A stretch of 22,383 nt of DNA from Firmicutes bacterium UBA2530 (GCA_002340985.1 DDNC01000017.1:1-22383), one strand, 5' to 3'. Positions 7,130 through 15,108 are shown, numbered from the stretch's first letter. The notes: generated by a model not told the origin, from the sequence alone. Translations and numbers: made by a program.

Positions 7130-7787
7130 AAAGCAACTCCACTCCGTTAATTACAAGCTTGAATCGGAGTTTCAGAAATTCGGAGGCTCTTCTGCACAGC
7201 AGCATCCTCCCTAAGAATATTTCAAAATAGTCCATAATTGCAAACATTTCTGTATCTATTTTTAGTTCCAGAATTGAATATTTGTTTTCGGTGTCAATAA
7301 CCAGATTTGAGGATTCCACAGAATAGTTTACTCTGTCGTGAATATCAAAGCTTGCTTTGACACGGTTTCTTACTCTTGTACGGCGCACATCGGATTTATC
7401 TGCCAGAATCAGAGCGGCGGCAACTTCATTTACAGGAACTGCAGTTGATTCGTCATGATTTCCTATGGCTGAAACTATAGTCGCAATTTCATCTACATCC
7501 ATTCCCATTTTGTCCAGTATGCGGAATGCCATTATAGCTCCGCTTTGTGCGTGGTCAACTCTGTTCACCACATTGCCTATGTCATGCATATATCCTGCGA
7601 TTTTTGCAAGCTCGGCTGTTCTGTCATCGTAACCCAGCACTTTAAGAATTTGCTGCGCTTGTTCCGCAACTTTTCCGACATGTGCAAATGCGTGCTCTGT
7701 ATATCCTAACGCTGCCAATGTTTCATCTGCTCTTTTAATATATGTCTGAATTTCCCTGCTGCTTTTTATATCTTTATATGTTATCAT
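7128..7787 (-). CDS. HD-domain phosphohydrolase
   Basis: A 219-residue protein of the HD superfamily, metal-dependent phosphohydrolases often acting on nucleotides. The metal ligands visible are H36 (HVGKVAEQA), the H68-D69 doublet in YMHDIGN, H111 in GNHDES, and D130 in ADKSDV. The C-terminal ~70 residues (after about 150) form a separate region with several beta-strand-like stretches and no match I recognise. It starts at ATG behind GAGGTG and lies 31 bases downstream of the pseudouridine synthase gene, as the last gene of the leftward operon. The substrate is unknown. The key HD residues are intact, so it should be an active enzyme. Confidence 0.75.
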   Translation of the reverse strand: MITYKDIKSSREIQTYIKRADETLAALGYTEHAFAHVGKVAEQAQQILKVLGYDDRTAELAKIAGYMHDIGNVVNRVDHAQSGAIMAFRILDKMGMDVDEIATIVSAIGNHDESTAVPVNEVAAALILADKSDVRRTRVRNRVKASFDIHDRVNYSVESSNLVIDTENKYSILELKIDTEMFAIMDYFEIFLGRMLLCRRASEFLKLRFKLVINGVELL

Positions 7788-7818
7788 ATTTCACCTCATT
7801 TTAGTTTACATAAATAAG

Positions 7819-8502
7819 CTATATGTTAAAAAGTGTAAATGGGTAGCTGTCAGGAAGTGATCTAAATTCCACGTACTCCTTTGTTTTGGGATGCTTGAAT
7901 CCAAACTTGTGTGACCAGAGAGCTATTGAAGTAAATTCCTTCTTTTTTACAAAAGCCTTGTTGTATTTATTGTCACCCCATATGGGCAGTCCTGCATTTG
8001 ACAGCTGTACACGAATCTGGTGGTGTCTGCCTGTATATAATGTTATTTTGAGAAGAGACAGCATTCCGTACTCCTCTGTTAAAACTGTTTTCAGCACCTC
8101 ATACTTCAGTTTCGCGGGCTTGGCTGCCTTGTCCTCTGAACTTGTTACCTTGGACATATTTATCGTCTTGAGCTTTTTTAAATAATCTTCCAAGACAGCT
8201 TCCTTTATAGGTGCTTCCCCGCACACTACCGCATAATATTCCTTTTGGGTTTCTCTTTGCTGAACCTGTCTGGAAAGCTCTTTGTTTGCAAATTCGTTTT
8301 TTGCATATACGATTACTCCTCCCACCGGACGGTCCAGCCTTTGAATCAACCCAAGATATGGTCTTTCTCCCTTTTCGCTCAGGTACTTCTCCGCTTCCGA
8401 CATTAAATCATCATCGTTTGTTTTATCACTTTGCGACGGCATTCCCTGAGGCTTTATCAAACACAGTATGTGCTTATCTTCATGTAATATATTCAATTTC
8501 AT
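7819..8502 (-). CDS. RluA-family pseudouridine synthase
   Basis: A 227-residue RNA pseudouridine synthase of the RluA/RsuA superfamily, isomerising uridine in rRNA or tRNA. The catalytic Asp is D57 in LIQRLDRPVGGVIVYAK; the Tyr/Arg-bearing TGRHHQIRVQLSNAGLPIWGD motif and the ALWSHKFGFKHP segment further along are typical. It lacks the N-terminal S4 RNA-binding domain of larger RluD-type members, so it is a short form. It starts at ATG with GGAG five bases upstream. It lies 54 bases downstream of ybaK in an operon of tRNA/translation genes. The exact modified site cannot be deduced. Confidence 0.88.
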   Translation of the reverse strand: MKLNILHEDKHILCLIKPQGMPSQSDKTNDDDLMSEAEKYLSEKGERPYLGLIQRLDRPVGGVIVYAKNEFANKELSRQVQQRETQKEYYAVVCGEAPIKEAVLEDYLKKLKTINMSKVTSSEDKAAKPAKLKYEVLKTVLTEEYGMLSLLKITLYTGRHHQIRVQLSNAGLPIWGDNKYNKAFVKKKEFTSIALWSHKFGFKHPKTKEYVEFRSLPDSYPFTLFNI

Positions 8503-8556
8503 TTATACTCCGATTATGTAATTTTTAAACTACGACAATGTAAAATCTATGTATAA

Positions 8557-9033
8557 TTATATTAAATCTGCATATTCAGCCTCTGCGGCAACAATCAAAT
8601 CATCAGGGCTAATTACGATTTGTGTCCCTATGACTCCTGCACTCACAAGTATTTTATCCTGCAGCAGCGCTGATTCATCTATAAATGTTTTGTAATGCTT
8701 CTTCATTCCTATGGGTGAACAGCCTCCCCTGATATATCCTGTATTTTTTGTAAGCTCCTTCAGCGGAAGCATCTCAATATTTTTCTCGTTTGATGATTTT
8801 GCAGCCTTTTTTAAATCCAGCTCGTATTCCACGGGAATGCAGAAAACATACAGCTCCTTGCTGTGACCTACGACAACCAGCGTTTTAAATACGGCTTCTG
8901 GGTTCTGCCCTGTCTTATGCGCTACGGAAACCCCGTCTATACTGCCGTCCTCACTGTCGTAGCTCATGCAATCATATGTTATGTTCAGAGAATCAAGTAT
9001 CCTCATGGCATTTGTTTTGTTTATCTTTTTCAA
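8557..9033 (-). CDS. ybaK: YbaK-type Cys-tRNA(Pro) deacylase
   Basis: A 158-residue trans-editing protein of the YbaK/ProX superfamily, which removes cysteine mis-attached to tRNA-Pro by prolyl-tRNA synthetase. Diagnostic stretches are the start KTNAMRILDSL, AVFKTLVVVG with the catalytic-site Lys at residue 50, ELDLKKAAKS, and TGYIRGGCSPIGMKK. Length is normal for YbaK. The start is TTG rather than ATG; it is preceded by GGGAAG at good spacing, and the next ATG comes only at residue 10, inside the conserved N-terminus. It sits in the leftward operon between DUF1294 and the pseudouridine synthase, with short gaps on both sides, fitting a translation-quality role. Confidence 0.88.
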   Translation of the reverse strand: MKKINKTNAMRILDSLNITYDCMSYDSEDGSIDGVSVAHKTGQNPEAVFKTLVVVGHSKELYVFCIPVEYELDLKKAAKSSNEKNIEMLPLKELTKNTGYIRGGCSPIGMKKHYKTFIDESALLQDKILVSAGVIGTQIVISPDDLIVAAEAEYADLI

Positions 9034-9066
9034 AATATCACTTCCCTTTCATCTCTATAATAGCTC

Positions 9067-9348
9067 TTACATGAAAAATAATTGATACAGCTTGTAATAA
9101 GCAGCAATGTTAAAAATAAGTGCGGCAATTGTAATCACAATAAATACAGTCTTTTTAGTTTTATGATGAAATATGAGCATTGCGGCAATACTCCCAAAAA
9201 CCCCACCTAAAAAGCTCATGGAATGCAGAGTCTTTTCCTGTATTCTCCACTTGTCTTTTTTTGCTTTCTGCTTATCTATAAAAAACAGTACAAATGATAT
9301 TAAGTTGATTATTATAAAGTATAATAAAAAGTATTTTAGTTTATCCAT
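9067..9348 (-). CDS. DUF1294 small membrane protein
   Basis: A 93-residue integral membrane protein with an N-terminal hydrophobic segment (about residues 5-24), a basic conserved loop DKQKAKKDKWRIQEKTLH, a Gly-rich hydrophobic stretch (LGGVFGSIAAMLIFHHKT) and a final membrane segment (about 68-86). The D-K-x-x-A and R-I-x-E positions are the hallmark of DUF1294. No function is known for the family. Its ATG overlaps the end of trmB by eight bases, so it is translationally coupled to it. The coupling is the only hint at a role. Confidence 0.75.
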   Translation of the reverse strand: MDKLKYFLLYFIIINLISFVLFFIDKQKAKKDKWRIQEKTLHSMSFLGGVFGSIAAMLIFHHKTKKTVFIVITIAALIFNIAAYYKLYQLFFM

Positions 9349-9982
9349 TTCTTCTCACTATAAGCTTATTTATTTTTTTGCCTTCACTTACAAATCGTTC
9401 CTCATATTCTGTCATAACGTTGTTCTCAGCATAAGAGCTGTTGTGTAAATCTCTTGTGAGCATTAAAAACTCCCAATTATCTTCTCTTAGCTGCTCCACG
9501 GAATATTCAAACAAATCGTTGTTGTCTGTCTTCATATGAATTTCTCCGTTACATGCAAGAACACTCCTGTAAACATCCAAAAAACTTTTATGTGTGAGCC
9601 TTCTTTTGTAATGGGACGGCTTCGGCCATGGGTCCGAAAAGTTCAGGTAAATTCTTTCTATTGAATTTAGTTCAAAAACATCCTTCAATATATCACCGTT
9701 TGAATACACTATAAAATAGTTTGATGGGTCGTTTTCGAATACAGATTTTGCGCATCTGTATGCAACTTTGACGCTTTTTTCAAATCCGAAGTAGTTTATT
9801 TCGGGGTTTCTAATGGCCATCTCTCTTAAAAATTTACCTTTTCCGCAGCCTAATTCTACATGTATTGGATTATCATTTTTAAATGCTCCGTTTAATTTAT
9901 ATCCTGTTTTTTCCGGTTCGGTAATAGCTCTGTCGCATTCCTGCAAGTACTGATACTGACCGGGAACATATCTCAATCTCAT
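9341..9982 (-). CDS. trmB: tRNA (guanine-N7-)-methyltransferase
   Basis: A 213-residue SAM-dependent enzyme that makes 7-methylguanosine at position 46 of tRNA variable loops. It carries the AdoMet motif VELGCGKGKFL (residues 43-49 core), the acidic GFEKS at strand two, and the TrmB-defining YLNFSDPWPKPSHYKRR near residues 120-136. TEYEERF near the C-terminus is also typical. Start ATG with AAAGGAG at ideal spacing. First gene of the leftward operon, with a good promoter (10008-10036) just upstream. Confidence 0.93.
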   Translation of the reverse strand: MRLRYVPGQYQYLQECDRAITEPEKTGYKLNGAFKNDNPIHVELGCGKGKFLREMAIRNPEINYFGFEKSVKVAYRCAKSVFENDPSNYFIVYSNGDILKDVFELNSIERIYLNFSDPWPKPSHYKRRLTHKSFLDVYRSVLACNGEIHMKTDNNDLFEYSVEQLREDNWEFLMLTRDLHNSSYAENNVMTEYEERFVSEGKKINKLIVRRNG

Positions 9983-10007
9983 ATTTATCTCCTTTACCTA
10001 CTAATGA

Positions 10008-10036
10008 ATTTTACATTATTTCAAACCAATTAACAA
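10008..10036 (-). promoter_or_regulatory. promoter of the trmB operon
   Basis: On the minus strand TTGTTA (10036-10031), a 17-base spacer and TAAAAT (10013-10008), about 25 bases upstream of the trmB start. Confidence 0.55.
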
Positions 10037-10063
10037 TATTAATTTTATGGCGAAACTTATCTG

Positions 10064-10092
10064 TTGCATAAATTTTATAAATCAAGTAAAAT
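10064..10092 (+). promoter_or_regulatory. promoter of the UPF0316 gene
   Basis: TTGCAT (10064-10069), a 17-base spacer and TAAAAT (10087-10092), placing transcription start near 10099, just ahead of the GAGGTG ribosome-binding site. A TTG that could open the same reading frame is this -35 box, which argues for the later ATG start. Confidence 0.55.
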
Positions 10093-10120
10093 ATTCTTAT
10101 CTAACAAAAAGAGGTGTACT

Positions 10121-10654
10121 ATGGAATTTTTAATGAACATGCACGGCCCCCTTTTGTACATTATTATATTTTGCGCCAAAATAGTTGAAGTATCAATTTC
10201 AACCATAAGGTTAGTGTACATCAATAAAGGCGAACGAGTAAAAGGGGCAGTTTTAGGATTTATTGAGATAATGATATGGCTTGTTGTTGTAAGCTCTGTA
10301 TTGAACAACATAACCGCAGACCCAATTAAGGTATTTGTATATGCCGCATCTTTTTCACTCGGAAACTATATAGGAGTTACGATAGAGTCGAAAATCGCAG
10401 TTGGACTTGCATCCATACAGGTTGTTGTAAGTGATGAATCCGGTGAAATACTTGCCGAAATCCTCCGTGATGAAAGCTACGGAGTTACATTGATTGATGG
10501 CAGAGGAAGAGATGACAGCAAAAAAACACTTCTTTTCATTCAACTGAAGAGAAAGAAAATTCCAGAGGCAGTGAGAATAATAAAGCAAAATGCACCGGAT
10601 GCATACATAACGGTCAATGATATAAAGTCCATGATGGGCGGATATTTAAAATAA
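10121..10654 (+). CDS. UPF0316 / DUF2179 membrane protein
   Basis: A 177-residue protein with two or three N-terminal membrane segments (about residues 9-25, 45-63, 70-90) and a soluble C-terminal DUF2179-type domain from about residue 95 on. The membrane part contains the RLVYINKGERVKGAVLGFIE loop typical of UPF0316 (DUF5698). DUF2179 domains also end YitT-type proteins; the family function is not established. I chose the ATG at 10121: AGAGGTG lies just upstream and the earlier in-frame TTG overlaps the promoter. The gene diverges from trmB and converges with the aspartate kinase gene, sharing a terminator with it. Confidence 0.8.
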   Translation: MEFLMNMHGPLLYIIIFCAKIVEVSISTIRLVYINKGERVKGAVLGFIEIMIWLVVVSSVLNNITADPIKVFVYAASFSLGNYIGVTIESKIAVGLASIQVVVSDESGEILAEILRDESYGVTLIDGRGRDDSKKTLLFIQLKRKKIPEAVRIIKQNAPDAYITVNDIKSMMGGYLK

Positions 10655-10680
10655 AGGGCGCAACGAGCGCCCTTTCGTAT
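10653..10680. terminator. bidirectional terminator between UPF0316 gene and lysC
   Basis: AAAGGGCGC (10653-10661) and GCGCCCTTT (10667-10675) form a perfect 9-bp stem with a 5-base loop between the convergent genes. The A/T ends give a U-run in both directions. Confidence 0.8.
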
Positions 10681-10691
10681 TTACTATTCAA

Positions 10692-12017
10692 TTATTTAAC
10701 GAATGCATCATAAATTGCCTTGATTGCTTTTTCAAAATCCCTGTCTTCCACACCTACAATAATATTGATTTCGCTTGACCCCTGGTCAATCATCCTGATA
10801 TTAATGCTGTTATCTCCCAAAGCCTTGAACAATTTTGCTGAAATACCGGGCTTGAATGCCATCTTTATCCCCACTGTAGTAATAAGGCTTAAATTCTTGT
10901 ACATATGCACATTTTCAGTGTTGCATTTCGTCTTTAATTCTTCCACCAGCTCGTGAGATATTCTTTCCACTTCCTCGGCAGGCAGCACTATTGAAAAGCT
11001 GTCAATTCCGGAAGGGACGTGATCAATGCTTATTCCCCTGTCGTCAAACACCTCAAGAGCCTTCTTGATAACACCAACTTCATTTGCCATATGCTCCTTG
11101 TGAATATAAAAAACAGCAAAGTTCTTTTTCCCGGCTATACCTGTGATTATATGATTATCATCATGATTTTCTGCAATGTCTTTTCCTTCACCCACTATTA
11201 TCGTTCCCGGATTATCAGGCTCGTTTGTATTTCTTATATTTATTGGAATTCCCGCTTGTCTTGCCGGGAATACTGCCTCATCGTGTAGAACGGAGGCTCC
11301 CATATAGGACAGCTCCCTGAGCTCCTGATATGTTATTTTCTGAATTTGCTTCGGTTCCTTTACAATTCTGGGGTCAGCCATCAGAAACCCTGAAACATCC
11401 GTCCAGTTTTCATAAACATCCGCCTTGACTGCCGCCGATATTATTGAACCGGTTATGTCCGAACCGCCCCGTGAAAATGTCTTTATGCTTCCATCGGGAT
11501 ATGAGCCATAAAATCCGGGTATTATTGCTTTTTTTGAAGCCTTCAGGGCATCTGCAAGCTTCTCATGGGTTTTTACCACATTTACCGTTCCGTCATAGTT
11601 AAAGAAAATAACATCCTTTGCATCTATGAAATCACACTCCATATAGCTGGCCAAGAGCATTGCGGACAAATATTCTCCCCTGCTGACAATGTAATCCTCA
11701 TCGCATTTATTGTCTAATTTTTCTTTAATAGCCTCAAATTCGTGATCCAAATCTATATTTAATTTCAATTCTTCCTTAATTGAATTGAATCTATCCTCTA
11801 TTATTTTAAACACCGGAGCGTAGGGTACGGAATATTTTATGTGTGCATGAGTCAGATACAATAAATCTGTAATTTTATTATCTTCTTTGAATCTTTTTCC
11901 CGGAGCAGAAACCACAACAAACTTTCTTCCCTCATCATCCTTTACAATTTCATTTACCTTTTTGAACTGAACAGCATCAGCCATAGAGGTACCGCCAAAT
12001 TTCGCAACCTTCAGCAT
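10692..12017 (-). CDS. lysC: aspartate kinase
   Basis: A 441-residue monofunctional aspartokinase, the first enzyme of the aspartate pathway (lysine, threonine, methionine, diaminopimelate). The amino-acid kinase domain starts VAKFGGTSMADA, with SRGEYLSA, FSRGGSDITGS and WTDVSGFLMADPRIV defining aspartate and ATP binding. GASVLHDEAVFPA follows. Two C-terminal ACT domains (about residues 300-441), with GVIKKALEVFDDRGISIDH and the AKLFKALGDNSINIRMIDQG repeat, are the usual allosteric site. There is no fused homoserine dehydrogenase. Start ATG behind AGGAGGG. It has a near-consensus promoter and a leader of only about 28 bases, so no lysine riboswitch or T-box precedes it; feedback inhibition through ACT domains is the control visible here. 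Confidence 0.93.
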   Translation of the reverse strand: MLKVAKFGGTSMADAVQFKKVNEIVKDDEGRKFVVVSAPGKRFKEDNKITDLLYLTHAHIKYSVPYAPVFKIIEDRFNSIKEELKLNIDLDHEFEAIKEKLDNKCDEDYIVSRGEYLSAMLLASYMECDFIDAKDVIFFNYDGTVNVVKTHEKLADALKASKKAIIPGFYGSYPDGSIKTFSRGGSDITGSIISAAVKADVYENWTDVSGFLMADPRIVKEPKQIQKITYQELRELSYMGASVLHDEAVFPARQAGIPINIRNTNEPDNPGTIIVGEGKDIAENHDDNHIITGIAGKKNFAVFYIHKEHMANEVGVIKKALEVFDDRGISIDHVPSGIDSFSIVLPAEEVERISHELVEELKTKCNTENVHMYKNLSLITTVGIKMAFKPGISAKLFKALGDNSINIRMIDQGSSEINIIVGVEDRDFEKAIKAIYDAFVK

Positions 12018-12051
12018 ATTTCCCTCCTCTTAATTATATAATAACTTTATC

Positions 12052-12080
12052 ACAATAACATATTCAAAATGTTATGTCAA
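12052..12080 (-). promoter_or_regulatory. promoter of lysC, with an inverted repeat in the spacer
   Basis: On the minus strand TTGACA (12080-12075), a 17-base spacer and TATTGT (12057-12052). TAACAT (12056-12061) and ATGTTA (12069-12074) form an inverted repeat filling the spacer, a possible repressor site. Confidence 0.6.
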
Positions 12081-12346
12081 CATTTTTAATACATGTGTAT
12101 TTGTTGCAAGCACACAAAGACAGCAATATATTCAACCGTACACACACTATTTCTTAATTATTTCGCATGGCAAGAAAAACGCAGAATTATTTATTTTGCT
12201 CACAGACAAATTTTTTAATGCTTTTTTAAGAAAAATATATTATAATCAACAACATATAATTAAAAATTTAAGATTATAACAGAGCAATTGAGGTAATATA
12301 AGTTAAGATAAATTCTTTTCTACTTACAGAAATAGGAGATGATGAT
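12081..12346. other. AT-rich divergent intergenic region
   Basis: The gap between lysC and the ClpE-like gene is 329 bases in all. Apart from the lysC promoter, I see only a TATAAT at 12241-12246 facing the ClpE gene, and its AGGAG ribosome-binding site at 12334-12338. I found no tandem GGTCAAA CtsR operator, no CIRCE inverted repeat and no structured leader. The ~100-base leader after the TATAAT has no obvious hairpin. Confidence 0.5.
12241..12246 (+). promoter_or_regulatory. candidate -10 box for the ClpE-like gene
   Basis: A perfect TATAAT in the lysC-clp gap, but without a recognisable -35 at 16-18 bases (ATGCTT at best). It may depend on an activator or another sigma factor. Confidence 0.35.
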
Positions 12347-14671
12347 ATGTTGTGTTCGGTTTGTAAAAAAAATGTTGCAGTTATATATGTAAACAGAATT
12401 ATTGAAGGAAAAATGCAGACCATGGGTTTGTGCATTCCCTGCGCAAAGAAACAGGGACTTGCCCCTATGGATCAGCTTATGAAGCAAAGCGGCATGAAGC
12501 CGGAGGATTTTGAAAATATAAATAATCAGCTTACAGAAATCATGGGAGACATGGATTTGGAAAAGCTGTCACAGAATATAGATACAGAAGACAGTGACGG
12601 AAGCGTGAACTCAATTATGAATTTAATGAACTCCGCTTTTTCAGGTCTTACAAATTCAAACAGCGGATTTCAGCCTTCAGATGAAGAGGGTGGTGAATCG
12701 GAGTTCACAAATGAAGGTGCAGGCTCCGGAACAAAGGTAAAAGAAAAGGTAAAGCGTAAAAAGCTTAAATATCTTGATACCTACGGTACAAATTTGACTG
12801 AACAGGCAAGATACGGAGATATTGACAGAATTATAGGAAGAGAGAGAGAAATTGACCGAGTTATTCAAATATTGAACAGGCGTTCAAAGAATAACCCTAT
12901 TCTAATCGGTGAGCCCGGTGTGGGAAAAACAGCAATTGCGGAAGGGCTGGCTGTTCGAATTGCAGAGCGTAACGTTCCCTTAAAGCTGTTCAATACGGAA
13001 GTTTACCTTCTTGACCTCACTGCCGTAGTGGCAGGAACTCAATTCAGAGGACAGTTTGAATCAAGGATGAAGGCAATTATTGACGAGGCTAAAAAAGCCG
13101 GAAATATAATAATTGTAATTGATGAGGTTCATAATATCGTAGGAGTGGGAGAGGCTGAAGGCGGAGCCATGAATGCGGCAAATATACTGAAGCCCGCACT
13201 TGCAAGAGGAGAAATTCAGGTAATAGGAGCAACAACACTGGATGAGTACAGGAAGCACATCGAAAAGGATGCTGCTCTCGAAAGGCGATTCCAGCCTGTA
13301 ATCGTCGATGAGCCTTCTGTTGAGGATTCCATTGAAATAGTCAAGGGGATAAAGGATTACTATGAAATATATCACAATGTAAAAATATCTGATGATGTAA
13401 TTAAGCAGGCAGTGCTCATGTCTGAAAGATACATCACCGACAGATTCCTGCCGGACAAGGCAATTGATGTAATTGATGAGGCCGGCTCAAGAGCAAATCT
13501 TAAAAACAGCGGTCTGGTAGAACTGGAAGCATTGAAATCTGAGCTTCAAGCCATAAGAGATGAGAAGGAAGAGGCTGCCGAAAATGATGATTATGAGCGC
13601 GCCGCCGAGCTTAAGGTGAACGAGCTGAGAATAGAATCAAAAATAAAGGTTCTTTCCAAAGAATGTGAAAATGTCCATCTTACAACAGAGGACATAGCAT
13701 ATGTAATTGAAGCATGGACAAAAATACCCGTGCAGAGAATAAATGAGGCAGAGGCGGAAAAATTAATTCACCTCGAGGAACGACTTCACAAAAGAGTCAT
13801 CGGACAGCATCCTGCCGTGACGAGCCTGGCCAGAGCCATAAGGAGAAACCGTTCGGGCTTCAAGAAAAAGAAAAAACCTTCATCATTTATATTTGTAGGC
13901 CCTACAGGTGTGGGCAAGACAGAGCTTGCAAGAACACTCGCCCATGAACTGTTTGAAAACGAAGATGCCATGATAAGGCTTGATATGTCCGAGTACATGG
14001 AAAAGCATACAGTATCAAAATTAATAGGTGCACCTCCGGGATATGTGGGGTTTGACCAGGCCGGTTTCCTCACTGAGAAAATAAGAAGAAAACCGTATTC
14101 TGTAATTTTGCTGGACGAAATAGAAAAGGCCCATGAGGATGTATTCAACATCTTGCTTCAAATATTGGAGGACGGAAGACTTACAGATAATCAGGGAAGA
14201 ACCGTAAACTTTGAAAATACTGTAATAATTATGACATCAAATGCCGGAACTACAATAAAGGGACATAAGATAGGATTTGAAAACAAAGAATATGAAGCAA
14301 TGGAAGCTAAGGTGAAGGATACACTGAAGCAGACTTTCAGACCTGAATTTCTAAACCGTATTGATGACACAATAGTATTCAGCGAGCTGACAAAGGATGA
14401 GCTGTCTCAAATCGTTGAGCTTATGTTAAAGGAAGTTATCCAGGAAGGGAATGAAAAGAAAATAAAAATTGACGTGGATAACAAAATGAAATCCTTCATA
14501 CTTGAGAAGGGCTTCAACACGAAGTACGGTGCAAGACCATTAAGACGTGCCATACAGCAGTATATTGAGGATGAAGTATCCGAAGCATATCTTAAGGGAG
14601 AAATCAGAGAAAACAGCCATGTCAATATTACAGTGAACGACGAAGGAAAAACCGAGCTTAAGGTAAGCTGA
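12347..14671 (+). CDS. clpE: ClpE-like AAA+ ATPase (Clp unfoldase)
   Basis: A 774-residue two-domain Hsp100 protein. The N-terminus is a C4 zinc finger (C3-x2-C6 and C29-x2-C32) followed by a low-complexity acidic linker to about residue 140; this replaces the Clp-N repeats of ClpC and is characteristic of ClpE. AAA domain 1 has Walker A GEPGVGKT (about 188-195) and the Walker B/arginine-finger stretch around VIDEVHNI. A UVR-like coiled segment lies near 405-440 (NDDYERAAELK). AAA domain 2 has GPTGVGKTEL (about 518). An IGF tripeptide at about 642-644 matches the loop that docks ClpP, so it should feed proteins to the ClpP protease. Start ATG behind AGGAG. No heat-shock operator is apparent, and clpP, mcsA and ctsR are not in this window. 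The ClpE rather than ClpC assignment rests on the N-terminus. Confidence 0.85.
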   Translation: MLCSVCKKNVAVIYVNRIIEGKMQTMGLCIPCAKKQGLAPMDQLMKQSGMKPEDFENINNQLTEIMGDMDLEKLSQNIDTEDSDGSVNSIMNLMNSAFSGLTNSNSGFQPSDEEGGESEFTNEGAGSGTKVKEKVKRKKLKYLDTYGTNLTEQARYGDIDRIIGREREIDRVIQILNRRSKNNPILIGEPGVGKTAIAEGLAVRIAERNVPLKLFNTEVYLLDLTAVVAGTQFRGQFESRMKAIIDEAKKAGNIIIVIDEVHNIVGVGEAEGGAMNAANILKPALARGEIQVIGATTLDEYRKHIEKDAALERRFQPVIVDEPSVEDSIEIVKGIKDYYEIYHNVKISDDVIKQAVLMSERYITDRFLPDKAIDVIDEAGSRANLKNSGLVELEALKSELQAIRDEKEEAAENDDYERAAELKVNELRIESKIKVLSKECENVHLTTEDIAYVIEAWTKIPVQRINEAEAEKLIHLEERLHKRVIGQHPAVTSLARAIRRNRSGFKKKKKPSSFIFVGPTGVGKTELARTLAHELFENEDAMIRLDMSEYMEKHTVSKLIGAPPGYVGFDQAGFLTEKIRRKPYSVILLDEIEKAHEDVFNILLQILEDGRLTDNQGRTVNFENTVIIMTSNAGTTIKGHKIGFENKEYEAMEAKVKDTLKQTFRPEFLNRIDDTIVFSELTKDELSQIVELMLKEVIQEGNEKKIKIDVDNKMKSFILEKGFNTKYGARPLRRAIQQYIEDEVSEAYLKGEIRENSHVNITVNDEGKTELKVS

Positions 14672-14681
14672 TAAAAAACAA

Positions 14682-14697
14682 AGGGGCAGAATGCCCC
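14682..14697 (+). terminator. short hairpin after the ClpE-like gene
   Basis: GGGGCA (14683-14688) pairs with TGCCCC (14692-14697) around GAA. It lies 11 bases after the stop codon but has no T-run, so it is weak alone and may work with the stronger hairpin at 14732-14760. Confidence 0.4.
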
Positions 14698-14731
14698 CTG
14701 CCAATAAGGATGTTTTCCATTTTTGAGATTT

Positions 14732-14760
14732 GCCGTAGGATGTTGAGTCCTACGGCTTTT
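14732..14760 (+). terminator. strong intrinsic terminator after the ClpE-like gene
   Basis: GCCGTAGGA (14732-14740) and TCCTACGGC (14748-14756) form a perfect 9-bp stem with a 7-base loop, followed by TTTT. The U-run is on the plus side, so it serves the ClpE-like gene and faces the recombinase remnant. Confidence 0.75.
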
Positions 14761-14768
14761 CTCATGCC

Positions 14769-14951
14769 CTAAACTCTGCCAACAAAGTTGAAGTACACAT
14801 CAACCTGCTGGGTGTAGTTTTTCTTCTTCCAACGCTCAGAACGCTCATGTACCACAATCTTTTCGATAAACTCCCGCACAATTTCAGGTGTCAATTCCTG
14901 AATATCGGTATACCTGTCCACAACAGCCATGAAGCGGTCGGCATTCAGCAT
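14769..14951 (-). pseudogene. C-terminal remnant of a large serine recombinase (DUF4368 region)
   Basis: The last ~60 residues of a TndX/TnpX-type large serine recombinase survive, reading ADRFMAVVDRYTDIQELT, then EFIEKIVVHERSER, and ending VDVYFNFVGRV. This is the DUF4368 tail of site-specific recombinases in clostridial conjugative and mobilisable elements. The catalytic resolvase domain and the long recombinase domain (normally ~450 more residues) are absent. Upstream of about 14955 the frame no longer looks like the family, and it meets a stop near 14986. It is therefore a truncated, non-functional relic. Such genes usually lie at the very end of their element, so an old attachment site may have been near 14672-14768. 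It marks the start of the more G+C-rich right part. Confidence 0.7.
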
Positions 14952-14954
14952 GGT

Positions 14955-15108
14955 GTCCAGATTGACAAGCTTGACCGTGATAAAGTCCTATCTGTGATCA
15001 AACAATATTTTGACGAGTGCCCATCGTGACAATGCGAAGCTGCTTGCCTGTGCGCAAATATTTAAAGTCAACAAAGAAGTCCGTAATTATATGGATATGC
15101 TGTTATGA
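14955..15108 (+). pseudogene. frameshifted fragment of an unrecognised gene
   Basis: Two adjacent plus-strand frames look coding. One reads QIDKLDRDKVLSVIKQYF and stops at TGA 15027-15029. The next frame continues RDNAKLLACAQIFKVNK and EVRNYMDML and ends at TGA 15106-15108. One frameshift near 15020-15030 would join them into a ~50-residue C-terminus of a helical protein I do not recognise. The fragment abuts the recombinase remnant head-to-head. It ends 19 bases before the MalT-like gene, so the intact gene may once have headed that operon. It could instead be chance; I cannot identify a homologue. Confidence 0.35.

Noticed and set aside
12018..12346. Lysine riboswitch or T-box before lysC
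   Set aside because: The consensus promoter lies only about 35-60 bases before the start, leaving a leader too short for either; no T-box motif on the minus strand.
13786..14151. 121-codon minus-strand frame inside the ClpE-like gene
   Set aside because: Shadow of the highly conserved second AAA domain on the other strand; no ribosome-binding site and no recognisable product.
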